The notes: a model not told the origin generated them from the letters alone. Positions 1-9,198 are shown, numbered from the stretch's first letter. The stretch: 40,646 nucleotides of DNA from Flavobacteriales bacterium UBA1531 (GCA_002323795.1 DCPZ01000024.1:19805-60450); one strand, 5' to 3'. A program made the numbers and translations.

Positions 1-4
1 TGAA

Positions 5-1462
5 GTGTTATTGAAGCTGAGCCAAACGAAAAAATACATCGGATTGCTTGCAGGAATTTTCCTGTGGGTGAGTCCAGCAAATGCTCAGGAATTTTTTGGT
101 CTTGCCGAATTGCATTTGAAGGAAACATGCGATAAACGCCTCGGGTGCAATCATGGCCTTGAAGGCATTCCCATAGATGCCTATACCCATTTACCCCCTC
201 CTTCGATGTATTCGCCTTCAGCTGTTCGAGAGGCAAATATCATCATCAATTACAACGGATTTCCAGAAGAAGTGATCATCGCTTTTGACTATGCCGCAGA
301 TATTTGGTCCGTTCTATTGACCTCCAATGTAACCATCCGCATTGATGCCACTTGGGAAGACCTCGAAAGTGGTGCGCTCGCTCAAGCTGGGCCGAATAAT
401 TTACACCAGAACTTTACCAGTGCACCGTTCCCGGATACCTTCTATCCATCTGCTCTAGCCAATGCTTTGTTCGATGCAGATTTGAGCGAACAGTCAGACA
501 TTACGTGCTCCTTCAACAATTCCGTCAATTGGTACCTCGGAACCGATGGGGAAACCCCCGCTGGCCAATACGACTTTGTTACCGCAGCTCTGCATGAAAT
601 CGGACATGGGCTCGGGTTCATTGGTAGTGCGTATTTCACCAACGGATTTGGTTTCATCGGCACAGCAAATACACCTTACGCCTACGACCAGTTCACAGAA
701 ACAGCAGATTCCACCTCTTTATTGGATCTCCCCAACGGCTCTCAAACGCTTGGGGGAGTGCTCACCTCCAATGCCATTTATTGGAACGGAAACAATGGAA
801 TGGATGCTGTCGGGGGAGGACGTCCGCGTCTTTACGCTCCAGTCAATTATCAGCCAGGTTCGAGCTATTCCCACCTCAACGAATCCACTTACCCTGCAGG
901 CTCGCCCAACAGCCTGATGACGCCTGCCATCAATACCGCCGAATCCAATCACAATCCTGGTCCAGCGATGCTGGGCATGTTCGAAGACATGGGATGGGTC
1001 ATTGGCGGGTGCCTGATCACAGAAGTCGTGGTGGGAGAACAATCGGTATGCAACAGCGAAAACGATACGTACACACAAGAAATTACCATATCCTATCAAG
1101 CCCCACCAAATACAGGACTCATCAGTGTAAATGGCGGATTTTTTTCTCTTACTCCGAGTCCAAAAACCATTGTGCTCAATGGATTGCCAGCCAATGGTCT
1201 CTCCGTTGATTTGGAGATTTTCTTTACAGCAGAGTCCGATTGCCAAGTGTTGATTCCAGAAGCGTTTTTAGCACCGCCTGCCTGCTATTGTGTGACCGAT
1301 TTAAACGGCAGTGGTCTCACAGAGGTGCAAGATATCCTGCTCCTGTTGGCAGACTTCGGCTGCGCCTCAAATTGTGCAGCAGATGTGACCGGAGACGGAG
1401 CAAGTAGCGTGCAAGACATCTTGACCATGTTGGCCGCTTTTGGAGAGGTTTGCCCGTCCTGA
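5..1462 (+). CDS. Secreted HExxH zinc metalloprotease with C-terminal dockerin-like repeats
   Basis: The 485-residue reading frame begins with a GTG at the window edge and stays open to the first base, so the true start may lie outside. Residues 1-28 look like a signal peptide ending in ANAQ. The motif HEIGHGLGF at residues 197-205 is a zinc-protease HExxH site (H197, E198, H201). The third zinc ligand is not obvious, because the position where M10-type enzymes carry a third His reads F-I-G. The last 59 residues hold two calcium-loop-like repeats, DLNGSGLTEVQD (432-443) and DVTGDGASSVQD (460-471), each followed by ILxxLxxFG and bounded by cysteines, as in dockerin type I repeats. The protein probably acts outside the cell; its substrate is unknown. 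There is no T9SS-type C-terminal domain that I can recognise. Confidence is good for a secreted metalloprotease and low for any specific family. Confidence 0.75.
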   Translation: MLLKLSQTKKYIGLLAGIFLWVSPANAQEFFGLAELHLKETCDKRLGCNHGLEGIPIDAYTHLPPPSMYSPSAVREANIIINYNGFPEEVIIAFDYAADIWSVLLTSNVTIRIDATWEDLESGALAQAGPNNLHQNFTSAPFPDTFYPSALANALFDADLSEQSDITCSFNNSVNWYLGTDGETPAGQYDFVTAALHEIGHGLGFIGSAYFTNGFGFIGTANTPYAYDQFTETADSTSLLDLPNGSQTLGGVLTSNAIYWNGNNGMDAVGGGRPRLYAPVNYQPGSSYSHLNESTYPAGSPNSLMTPAINTAESNHNPGPAMLGMFEDMGWVIGGCLITEVVVGEQSVCNSENDTYTQEITISYQAPPNTGLISVNGGFFSLTPSPKTIVLNGLPANGLSVDLEIFFTAESDCQVLIPEAFLAPPACYCVTDLNGSGLTEVQDILLLLADFGCASNCAADVTGDGASSVQDILTMLAAFGEVCPS

Positions 1463-1473
1463 AACCGACTTCA

Positions 1474-1511
1474 CGATGCTTGTCTAAAGCATTCGATTGA
1501 AATAATTTTTG
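1474..1511 (+). terminator. Candidate Rho-independent terminator after the metalloprotease gene
   Basis: ATGCTT (1476-1481) and AAGCAT (1487-1492) form a 6-bp stem with a 5-base loop, with CG/CG flanks that extend it across a one-base bulge. An AT-rich stretch ending in five T residues (1506-1510) follows about 13 bases later. The stem is short and the T run is not immediately adjacent, so this is tentative. Confidence 0.4.
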
Positions 1512-1537
1512 ATTCATTGCGTTTTATTTTGGCTTTG
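1509..1537 (+). promoter_or_regulatory. Candidate promoter of the dinB-SRAP-dnaE cassette
   Basis: TTG at 1509-1511 is followed after 18 bases by TGGCTTTG at 1530-1537, which matches the Bacteroidota -7 consensus TAnnTTTG at all but one defined position. Transcription would then begin near 1543, giving a leader of about 17 bases before the dinB ATG. The -7 element lies inside the left arm of the inverted repeat annotated separately. Confidence 0.45.
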
Positions 1538-1559
1538 CTCATTATTTTAGCAAAACCAA
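1529..1559. promoter_or_regulatory. Inverted repeat abutting the dinB start codon, candidate operator
   Basis: TTGGCTTTGCT (1529-1539) and AGCAAAACCAA (1549-1559) are inverted copies of each other with one mismatch in 11 positions, separated by nine A/T-rich bases. The right arm ends directly before the dinB ATG at 1560. The left arm covers the probable -7 element and the spacer covers the predicted transcription start, so a dimeric repressor bound here would block initiation. It could alternatively fold as an mRNA hairpin hiding the start codon. No regulator gene lies next to it. Confidence 0.5.
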
Positions 1560-2792
1560 ATGAACACAAAATCATCAACCCCTTCCCGATCCATTTTACA
1601 CATGGACCTCGACACGTTTTTTGTGTCGGTCGAACGGCTTCTAGACCGAAGGCTCGAGGGCATGCCTATTCTCATTGGTGGTACTGGAGATCGTGGAGTC
1701 GTTGCTGCTTGCAGCTATGAAACCCGAGCTTTCGGAGTGCATTCGGGAATGCCCATGCGCCAAGCTCGGCTCATGTGTCCCGAAGCCTTGGTCATTCGAG
1801 GCAATTCGATCAATTACATGAAGCAGTCGAAAGCCGTGACGGATATCATCAAGGAAGCTGTTCCGGTGTGCGAAAAATCTTCCATCGATGAGTTCTACGC
1901 CGATCTCAGCGGCATGGATCGCTTTTTTGGCTGTTGGCAGTTCGCACGTGAACTCCGCGACCGAGTGATCCACGAAACTGGTCTGCCAATTTCGTTTGGA
2001 ATGAGTACCAGCAAAACGGTGAGCAAGGTGGCAACAGGTCAAGCGAAGCCTTCAGGAACGCTGCAAGTCCAACACGGCACCGAACAACCTTTTCTCGCAC
2101 CGCTTTCTGTTCGGAAAATCCCCCAGGTAGGGACACATACGTACAATACCCTTCGCAACCTCGGTGTCAAACGCATTCACACGGTTCAGGAAATGCCGAT
2201 CGAATTGATGGAACAGGTGTTGGGTCAAAATGGCACTTCCATTTGGCGAAAAGCACACGGCATTGACCCCAGTCCCGTCATTGCATTCAATGAGCGTAAA
2301 TCAATCTCCACCGAGCGCACCTTTGCAAAAGACACCACCGATGTCGACAAACTCCGCGGCATTCTTCTGGCAATGACCGAGAACCTTGCTTATCAGCTGC
2401 GCCGCGGGCGCAAGCTCACTGCCTGCATTGCCGTCAAAATTCGATATGCCGATTTTGATACCCGCTCCGTTCAAGCTCGAATCCCCTACAGCTCCTCAGA
2501 CCATGTGCTCATTCCCAAGGCAAAAGCTTTGTTTGAACAACTTTACAACCGCCGCGTTCAAGTGCGGTTGATTGGTGTACGCTTCAGTCATCTCGTCGAG
2601 GGAGGGTGTCAGATGGATCTCTTTGACGATGTAGACGAACGTCAAGAACTCTATCGCGCACTCGATCACATTCGCAACCAATATGGCGACCGAAGCGTCG
2701 TCACTGCCGCAGGCCTCGAGGCTCGAACCATCGGCCGTCCTAACCCTTTCAACGGCGAAGCTCCCTTACTCCTTGCCAATCGTCGTCAGTAA
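1560..2792 (+). CDS. dinB: DNA polymerase IV (Y-family, DinB-type)
   Basis: This 410-residue Y-family polymerase would carry out translesion synthesis opposite damaged bases. The catalytic acidic residues are intact: MDLD at residues 15-18 (metal-binding D16) and SIDEF with D110 and E111. This separates it from ImuB proteins, which lack these residues. FF at 20-21 occupies the steric-gate region. After the thumb and little-finger regions, QMDLF (351-355) fits a sliding-clamp-binding motif, followed by a short helical tail ending near residue 410. The ATG at 1560 places ILHMDLD where the family's N-terminal strand normally lies. The gene starts a three-gene cassette, with 12 bases separating it from the SRAP gene. 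Regulation by the adjacent palindrome is inferred. Confidence 0.93.
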   Translation: MNTKSSTPSRSILHMDLDTFFVSVERLLDRRLEGMPILIGGTGDRGVVAACSYETRAFGVHSGMPMRQARLMCPEALVIRGNSINYMKQSKAVTDIIKEAVPVCEKSSIDEFYADLSGMDRFFGCWQFARELRDRVIHETGLPISFGMSTSKTVSKVATGQAKPSGTLQVQHGTEQPFLAPLSVRKIPQVGTHTYNTLRNLGVKRIHTVQEMPIELMEQVLGQNGTSIWRKAHGIDPSPVIAFNERKSISTERTFAKDTTDVDKLRGILLAMTENLAYQLRRGRKLTACIAVKIRYADFDTRSVQARIPYSSSDHVLIPKAKALFEQLYNRRVQVRLIGVRFSHLVEGGCQMDLFDDVDERQELYRALDHIRNQYGDRSVVTAAGLEARTIGRPNPFNGEAPLLLANRRQ

Positions 2793-2804
2793 ATTCAACT
2801 CCTC

Positions 2805-3647
2805 ATGTGTGGCCGATACGTTACGATATCTTCTGTTCAATCCATTGAAAAGCGCTTCCAAGTAGAAGCCACGTCAGATGTACTTAATCGCTTGCGGCCG
2901 AATGCCAATGTCTCGCATGGTGAATATGCTCCTGTGATTACAAGCGACGCTCCTGGCACACTGCAACTGCAACAATTTGGATTCACCCCTCGGTGGGCAA
3001 AAAAGCAGTTTTACATGATCAATGCACGATCAGAAGGCGACCACAATTCCGAAAACGACCCACGGTACACTGGTGCCATGGGCATTTTACAAAAACCCAT
3101 GTTTCGGCAATCCATCAGAGATCGTAGGTGCCTCATTGTTGCCGATGCAATCATCGAAGGACCGAGGCAAGAAAAACTCACCAAGCCCTATCTCGTTTAC
3201 GCACGCAACGGACTGCGGCCGTTTGCAATGGCTGGGATTTGGGACGAGTGGACCAATCCTTCAACAGGTGAAATTACCCAATCATTTGCAATTCTTACGA
3301 CGGTTTCCAACCGATTGATGGAACGCATTGGACACCACCGCTCACCCGTAATACTGCATGAAGAAGCGGAACAGAACTGGATCAATCCCGCTGCTCCTCT
3401 CCAGGACATTACAGCACTGCTCCGACCTTATCCCGAGCGTTTCCTGAATGCATATCCCATCTCACCCGCCATTCGTGATCCCCGCACCAACGGTTCCGAC
3501 TTGCTTCAACCCATTGGACAACGCGTGCATCCCGAACACCTTTACTCCATTCACCAAGACTTGGAAATGTTTGGGACAGGAGACCCCAAAGAATTACGAC
3601 GCAATGCTCACCAGCGCCCCGGAATCCAAGGGGCATTGTTTCATTGA
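2805..3647 (+). CDS. SRAP-family (YedK/HMCES) abasic-site-processing protein
   Basis: The protein has 280 residues and begins MCGRY. After methionine removal, Cys2 becomes the N-terminal catalytic cysteine that, in characterised YedK and HMCES, forms a thiazolidine crosslink with abasic sites in single-stranded DNA. Other conserved features are present: INARSE around N73-E77, an acidic residue E118 in the segment IIEGP, and H177/H178 in GHHRSP, the expected position of the family's active-site histidine. In E. coli-type proteins the E118 region reads FYEW, so this copy is divergent there. Its position between two translesion polymerase genes, with 12-base gaps on both sides, suggests it protects or processes abasic sites during damage-tolerant replication. 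That functional link is inference. Confidence 0.9.
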   Translation: MCGRYVTISSVQSIEKRFQVEATSDVLNRLRPNANVSHGEYAPVITSDAPGTLQLQQFGFTPRWAKKQFYMINARSEGDHNSENDPRYTGAMGILQKPMFRQSIRDRRCLIVADAIIEGPRQEKLTKPYLVYARNGLRPFAMAGIWDEWTNPSTGEITQSFAILTTVSNRLMERIGHHRSPVILHEEAEQNWINPAAPLQDITALLRPYPERFLNAYPISPAIRDPRTNGSDLLQPIGQRVHPEHLYSIHQDLEMFGTGDPKELRRNAHQRPGIQGALFH

Positions 3648-3659
3648 AAAATCAGTTCC

Positions 3660-6600
3660 ATGCACCTGCACTGCCACTCCTGGTTTAGCCTGCGTTATGG
3701 GCTGATGCAACCGCGTGAATTGCTCGAAGAAGCAAAACTTGCTGGCATCACAACGCTCGCTCTAACCGATATCAATAATACGTCTGCACATTGGGATTTT
3801 GTACGGCTGGCTTCGGAGTACGGAATTCGACCCGTTGTAGGCATCGACTTCCGCAACAAAGGAAACGATGACGGATTGCCCCTCTACATTGGCCTCGCAA
3901 AGAATACAGAAGGATACGCACGACTCTGTGCCCATCTGAATGATCATCTGAACGCGCATCAATCCTTTTCGATTGAAATCCCCCAAATTCCAGGGGTGAC
4001 CTTCATCTGCCCATGGAAACGGTGGAAGCTTCGTTTGGAAGAATCAACCGAGATGCAGACAGAGGGTGCTGAGTGGATCGGTATTAGACCTTGGGAACAA
4101 TCGGAACTGCGGCTATTAATGAATGACCCCACCTTCAAGAACCGTATCCCTTGGAATCGTCTCATTGCGCTTCACACATTCAGCTTCCGCCACAAGCGAG
4201 ATTGGAATTGCCATCGTATTCTTCGAGCAGTGGATCGAAACGAACTGCTCAGTCGGCTTCCCAAAAACGCAACAGGAAACGCCTACGACCGAGTACTGAG
4301 CCCTTCCAACTTTCACCAAGCTTTCGCTGAATTTCCTGAATGGGTGGAACGTTCTGAAGCGATTCTCAGCTCGTGCAGCGCACAACTCCCCGTTCCAGAA
4401 AATGGGCGGTTCCACAACAATCAGCATACCTACACTGATTCCGAAGACAACGATGAACAACTGATCCGTGTGCTCTGCGCAGAAGGTTTGGCTTACCGTT
4501 ATCCAGATCACGATGAAACTGTCCTCGAACGCATGGAAATGGAGTTGCGCGTCATCCGGCAACAAGGTTACCTGTCCTATTTTCTAATCAACTGGGACAT
4601 CACTAGCTATGCGCGCAGTCGGGGTTATTTTTATGTTGGAAGGGGAAGCGGAGCCAACAGCTTAGTCGCTTATCTGCTTCGCATCACCGATGTAGATCCG
4701 ATTGAATTGGATTTGTACTTCGAACGATTCATCAACCTTTACCGCACCAATCCTCCGGACTTCGATATTGATTTTTCCTGGACCGACCGTGACGATGTGA
4801 CAGCTTATATCTTCAAGCGGTTCCCTCACGTTGCTTTGGTCGGCGCATACAGCACCTTCCAATACCGCGCCGTCATTCGTGAACTTGGAAAAGTCTTTGG
4901 ACTTCCTAAGCACGACATCGACCGCATCGCCGACGGAAACATCAATCCCCTTGGCACGGACGAAATGGAGCAACTCGTAGTCCGGTATGCTGGATACCTC
5001 CAAAACTTTCCTAATTCACTTACGATCCATGCGTGTGGCGTACTGATTGCCGATCGCCCTTTGCATCACTTTGGCGGGACTTTCATGCCGCCCAAAGGAT
5101 TTCCTACCACCCAATACGACATGGTCGTCGCAGAAGACATTGGGCTGTACAAGTTTGATATTCTTAGCCAACGGGGCCTAGGTAAAATACGGGATACCAT
5201 CGATCTGATCGCACAAGATGATCCCGAAGTCGCAGCGCAAATTGACATCCACGATATGAGTCAATTCAAGCAGGACCCCAAGGTTCAATCCATGCTGCGC
5301 CAAGCATTAGCTGTGGGGTGCTTTTACGTGGAATCACCTGCGATGCGCATGCTCATGCGCAAGCTTCAAGTGGACCATTACCTCGGACTCGTCGCCGCTA
5401 GTTCTGTGATTCGACCAGGAGTCGCACGCAGTGGGATGATGAAAGCCTACATCGAACGCCACCGGTATCCCGAAAAACGCAGTGATGCCCACCCCGTATT
5501 GTTAAAACTCATGCCTGAAACCTACGGCGTCATGGTTTACCAAGAAGACGTTATCAAGGTGGCGCATCATTTTGCCGGTTTGGACCTTGGTGAAGCCGAT
5601 GTATTGCGAAGGGGAATGAGCGGGAAGTTTCGCTCGCGAGAAGAGTTTGCCAAAGCCCGGGATACTTTCATTGCAAAAGCATTGGAGCAAGGACGGAAGC
5701 GTTCCTTAGTAGAAGAAGTGTGGCGCCAGGTGGAAAGCTTTGCAGGATATGCTTTTGCCAAAGGGCACTCCGCTTCCTATGCTGTCGAAAGTTATCAAAG
5801 TCTCTTTCTCAAAGCCCACTGGCCTTTGCAATACATGACGGCTTGCATCAACAATTTTGGTGGCTTTTACCGCACCGAATTTTATGTGCATGAAGCGCGC
5901 ATGGTAGGTGGAAACATTGAAGCGCCTTGCCTGAATCGAGGAGGTTGGGAAGCGTGTGTAGATGCTTCTCAAAATCGGATTTACCTCGGGTTCAATCTGG
6001 TCCGAGGTGCGCAGGCAAAAACCGTAGCCAACGTCATCGACGAGCGCAACGCAAACGGTCCATACGCCTCGCTCGAAGATTGCATCGAACGGAACACATT
6101 GGCCTTGGAACAATGCCTGGTCATGATTCGATGTGGGGGGTTTCGGTTTACGGGAAAAGATGGCAAACAACTTCAATGGGAAGCCCATTTCCTCCTAGGA
6201 AATGTTCGAAAAGGACAGGAAGAAGCAACCCTTTTTACGCCTGATATTTCCCGATTCACATTGCCTGAATTTGAATACAACGAATTGGAAACTGCATTCG
6301 ATCAAATTGAACTTTTTGGCTTTCCCTTGGTGTCTCCGTTTCGATTGTTGACCCCTAAAGCCAACTGTCAACTTCAAGATGCCATACGCAGTGATGCATT
6401 GATTGATTGCATTGGAAAAACAGTAGATGTGGTCGGGTATTTAGTCGCCGTCAAAGAGACACAAACCGCACGGCGTGAACGCATGGCATTCGGGTGCTTT
6501 GTCGATGTGGAAGGCCAATGGCTCGACACAGTGCACTTTCCCCCATCATTGAAAAGGCATGGATTCCGAGGGAAAGGGGTCTACCGCATCCGTGGACCGG

Positions 6601-6800
6601 TTCGAGAAGAATTCGATTGCCTCCACGTCGAAGCATTGTTCATGGAAAAGCTTGATTATATCCCCGATCCACGATATTCGGAAGATGGACAACCCGTCCG
6701 AGAAGCGCGTCCCAACAACGCTTCGGCGGCCAAACGGCGATCAACAGTCGGAGCTCGCAGCAGTGGAGGCCTGCTCAAGCGATCCATGCGCACCAAATAA
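3660..6800 (+). CDS. dnaE: Short DnaE-type DNA polymerase III alpha subunit, probably error-prone
   Basis: This 1046-residue C-family polymerase alpha subunit is shorter than a replicative DnaE (about 1150-1450 residues) and close to DnaE2/ImuC length. The N-terminal PHP domain begins HLHCHSWFSLRYG right after the start methionine. Its second motif reads LTDINN rather than TDH/TDE, so one metal-binding position may be lost. The catalytic triad region PDFDIDF lies at residues 366-372. A helix-hairpin-helix region precedes an OB-fold-like segment near residues 920-1000 (VDVVGYLVAVKETQTAR onward). The C-terminus is basic. As third gene of the cassette it probably serves translesion synthesis with the upstream DinB, as ImuC does with ImuB. 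Another dnaE for bulk replication is expected elsewhere in the genome. Confidence 0.9.
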   Translation: MHLHCHSWFSLRYGLMQPRELLEEAKLAGITTLALTDINNTSAHWDFVRLASEYGIRPVVGIDFRNKGNDDGLPLYIGLAKNTEGYARLCAHLNDHLNAHQSFSIEIPQIPGVTFICPWKRWKLRLEESTEMQTEGAEWIGIRPWEQSELRLLMNDPTFKNRIPWNRLIALHTFSFRHKRDWNCHRILRAVDRNELLSRLPKNATGNAYDRVLSPSNFHQAFAEFPEWVERSEAILSSCSAQLPVPENGRFHNNQHTYTDSEDNDEQLIRVLCAEGLAYRYPDHDETVLERMEMELRVIRQQGYLSYFLINWDITSYARSRGYFYVGRGSGANSLVAYLLRITDVDPIELDLYFERFINLYRTNPPDFDIDFSWTDRDDVTAYIFKRFPHVALVGAYSTFQYRAVIRELGKVFGLPKHDIDRIADGNINPLGTDEMEQLVVRYAGYLQNFPNSLTIHACGVLIADRPLHHFGGTFMPPKGFPTTQYDMVVAEDIGLYKFDILSQRGLGKIRDTIDLIAQDDPEVAAQIDIHDMSQFKQDPKVQSMLRQALAVGCFYVESPAMRMLMRKLQVDHYLGLVAASSVIRPGVARSGMMKAYIERHRYPEKRSDAHPVLLKLMPETYGVMVYQEDVIKVAHHFAGLDLGEADVLRRGMSGKFRSREEFAKARDTFIAKALEQGRKRSLVEEVWRQVESFAGYAFAKGHSASYAVESYQSLFLKAHWPLQYMTACINNFGGFYRTEFYVHEARMVGGNIEAPCLNRGGWEACVDASQNRIYLGFNLVRGAQAKTVANVIDERNANGPYASLEDCIERNTLALEQCLVMIRCGGFRFTGKDGKQLQWEAHFLLGNVRKGQEEATLFTPDISRFTLPEFEYNELETAFDQIELFGFPLVSPFRLLTPKANCQLQDAIRSDALIDCIGKTVDVVGYLVAVKETQTARRERMAFGCFVDVEGQWLDTVHFPPSLKRHGFRGKGVYRIRGPVREEFDCLHVEALFMEKLDYIPDPRYSEDGQPVREARPNNASAAKRRSTVGARSSGGLLKRSMRTK

Positions 6801-6819
6801 GGCCTTTAAGTAGTGATTG

Positions 6820-9180
6820 TTAGCCCTTGGCTTTCAGAGCCAGAATTCCCCAGCGTAAACCGGCATAAAGCATTCGGCCAAAAATCGGACCGTACACCAA
6901 ACTAGCGTCGAAGTATTGGTCGAAGTCGGACGATGAGACCGGTTCGAGGTCATAGTCGGCAGCCAAAATCGGACGATTTTGTGTATAGTTCAGAGCATTC
7001 TCGACTCCCACATAAATTGAAAATTCCGGCGAAAATTTCCGTGTAATCTGCGCATTGATTTGAAAGAAATCCGGTGCCATATCCGTTCGTTGAAACGCTT
7101 CTGGATTGGATGATGTCGTCGGCAATCTCTGCGCCCCAATCCACTGGCAAGTCAAATCACCTCGCCATTGGCCATCGCGGTCGTTCAACTGAGAAGCGTA
7201 ACTAAACTGGCTGAAAGCGCGGTGCCGAGAAACGAAGGGATCAAGCGTTGGGTTCCCCGAAGTTCGATCTGTATGAGCGTTGACCCAACGGTAAGCCATT
7301 CGCATGTCCCAGCGACGATGAATGTCCCAATTGAACTCCGCTTGGGCCGAATTTGCAAACGACTGACCTTCCAACGCATATAAATCAATCGCCCCCGTTG
7401 AGCGATCCAAGTCCACCACGAGTTTATTCTGGAATTGCGTGCTGTACCCATCCAATGTTAGAGTCGCTTCGCGATAATTCAGTCGGAATTTACTGGTGAT
7501 GTTCAGACCAAAATTTGTCGCCTCTTCAGGTACAGTCTTCCCATAATAATTCAGGTTCCATTGTCGCTGACTTGCCCAGGTTCCCAGCTGTTCCATGAAC
7601 TGATTGGAGGTGCGATAACCCTTGCCCGCAGCCACTTTGATGGATGTGTTCTCCGTAGCGCTCCATCGTGCATGAAAACGCGGGCTCAAAAAATGGCGGA
7701 ATAAATTGTGCCTGTCATAACGAATGCCTCCGATTACACTCCAACGCTCATTCGGATTCCAGGTATATTCCACGAATGCGCCTGGAACAGATTCCTTCCG
7801 TCTCGGGCTCATTCGCAAAGAATCATTGACTGAGAAGTCCTCGGAAAACGCATTGTAGACATAGGTCGCACCCACAGTAAAGGTCCGATTTGTGCTTCCC
7901 AAGATATCCGAATACAACACGTTTCCCCTGAAAAATTGCTCATTACCCGAGTAGTGGTTCTTTCCAAAACGCTGATCGTGCTGGTGATTGTAGTAGTTCC
8001 ATTGTGTCCCAATGGTCCGCCACTCCGCATCAGAAAAAACAAACCCGGTCTTCGCGGATAATTCAATGCGTTCAATGGCCGTGATTGCTGACCAGTCGCT
8101 TGTGAGACTATCCATCCGTCCCATCCATCCGTTCCAGCCTGAAGTTCCTTCAAATACACTCGTCTTGCCTGCGACAGCCTCTGTGTTCACATACGTCACC
8201 GCATATTCACCTCGAATCCCGCGATCTCCCTTGAACTTCCAATCATTACGACCGACAAAATGGTGTTGCATAGGCGTATCCAAAAATCCGTCTTTGTTGC
8301 GGTCATTGGCTTGCTCATTGTGCAGGCCGTGGATTAAAATGGCTGTACTCCAGCGGCGGCTCACGTCATAACGGCTCACATAGTTAAATTCTTTTCGGCC
8401 AGCACCATTCACATACAGATTGGCATGGTGAGGATCCGCCGTCTCAGTATTCTTCAGTGCTACATTGATTTGCCCCGTCATGCTCTCGTATCCTTGCGTT
8501 ACGGTTCCAGCTCCTTTGCTGATATGGATTTCATTCACCCAATCACCAGGGATGAAAAGTAAACCCTGAACAACGCTGAGGCCTCGAGGACCAGGCAAAT
8601 TATCGACTTGAATTTGGCTGTATTTCCCATCCAGTCCCAACATTCGAATTTGACGTGTTCCTGTAACCGCATCCGTAAATGATGCATCCACTGAAGCATT
8701 GGTTTCGAAAGCCTCCGAGAGATTACAACATGCCGCTTTTGCCAGTTCCTTACGATTCAAAGACTGCACATCAAGCGGCGACAACAGTGAGAATTGCGTC
8801 GCTGCCTTTCGTTCAACAACCTCCGCTTGACCCAGGTCAACCCCCAACGATAGGGGAATGTCCACATAAGGCGAACCGTCAAAAACCCAGCCCGCTGGAC
8901 TGTACCCAATCATGCTGGCAATCAATGTATCTCCAACATTCGCATTCGATATTTTAAAAAAGCCGAATCCGTCGGTCACTGTCGTTGACGATGCGTCATG
9001 TGACCATCGAACATAAGCTCCTGGCAAACCAACATATTCAGGATCCTCCTGACTTTGCCCCAACCCCTCTCCTTTGTTTGATTGATCTACAACCAATACT
9101 TTTCCACGGAGGCTACTGAGATTTTGAGCACTACCACCACAGACCAACAATAAAGAGGCAAGAATTAGAATGAGACGCAT
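6820..9180 (-). CDS. TonB-dependent outer-membrane receptor, probably for metal
   Basis: This 786-residue receptor has a signal peptide (residues 1-18) and a carboxypeptidase-regulatory-like domain near residues 25-105. The plug domain contains ACCNLSEAFETN, with adjacent cysteines C151 and C152, and a 22-strand-type barrel runs to the C-terminus. It lies 18 bases downstream of a secreted heavy-metal-associated domain protein in the same direction. In Bacteroidota this pairing, together with the CCNLSESFETN-like plug motif, recurs, which suggests metal (perhaps copper) capture and import. The substrate is not shown by the sequence. The gene is convergent with dnaE, with only 19 bases between stop codons and no obvious hairpin. 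Confidence 0.88.
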   Translation of the reverse strand: MRLILILASLLLVCGGSAQNLSSLRGKVLVVDQSNKGEGLGQSQEDPEYVGLPGAYVRWSHDASSTTVTDGFGFFKISNANVGDTLIASMIGYSPAGWVFDGSPYVDIPLSLGVDLGQAEVVERKAATQFSLLSPLDVQSLNRKELAKAACCNLSEAFETNASVDASFTDAVTGTRQIRMLGLDGKYSQIQVDNLPGPRGLSVVQGLLFIPGDWVNEIHISKGAGTVTQGYESMTGQINVALKNTETADPHHANLYVNGAGRKEFNYVSRYDVSRRWSTAILIHGLHNEQANDRNKDGFLDTPMQHHFVGRNDWKFKGDRGIRGEYAVTYVNTEAVAGKTSVFEGTSGWNGWMGRMDSLTSDWSAITAIERIELSAKTGFVFSDAEWRTIGTQWNYYNHQHDQRFGKNHYSGNEQFFRGNVLYSDILGSTNRTFTVGATYVYNAFSEDFSVNDSLRMSPRRKESVPGAFVEYTWNPNERWSVIGGIRYDRHNLFRHFLSPRFHARWSATENTSIKVAAGKGYRTSNQFMEQLGTWASQRQWNLNYYGKTVPEEATNFGLNITSKFRLNYREATLTLDGYSTQFQNKLVVDLDRSTGAIDLYALEGQSFANSAQAEFNWDIHRRWDMRMAYRWVNAHTDRTSGNPTLDPFVSRHRAFSQFSYASQLNDRDGQWRGDLTCQWIGAQRLPTTSSNPEAFQRTDMAPDFFQINAQITRKFSPEFSIYVGVENALNYTQNRPILAADYDLEPVSSSDFDQYFDASLVYGPIFGRMLYAGLRWGILALKAKG

Positions 9181-9198
9181 GCTTGACGCGTTTTCAGC

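Noticed and set aside
719..1246. 175-codon minus-strand open frame inside the metalloprotease gene
   Set aside because: The plus-strand gene has a signal peptide, catalytic motif and C-terminal repeats, while the antisense frame has none.
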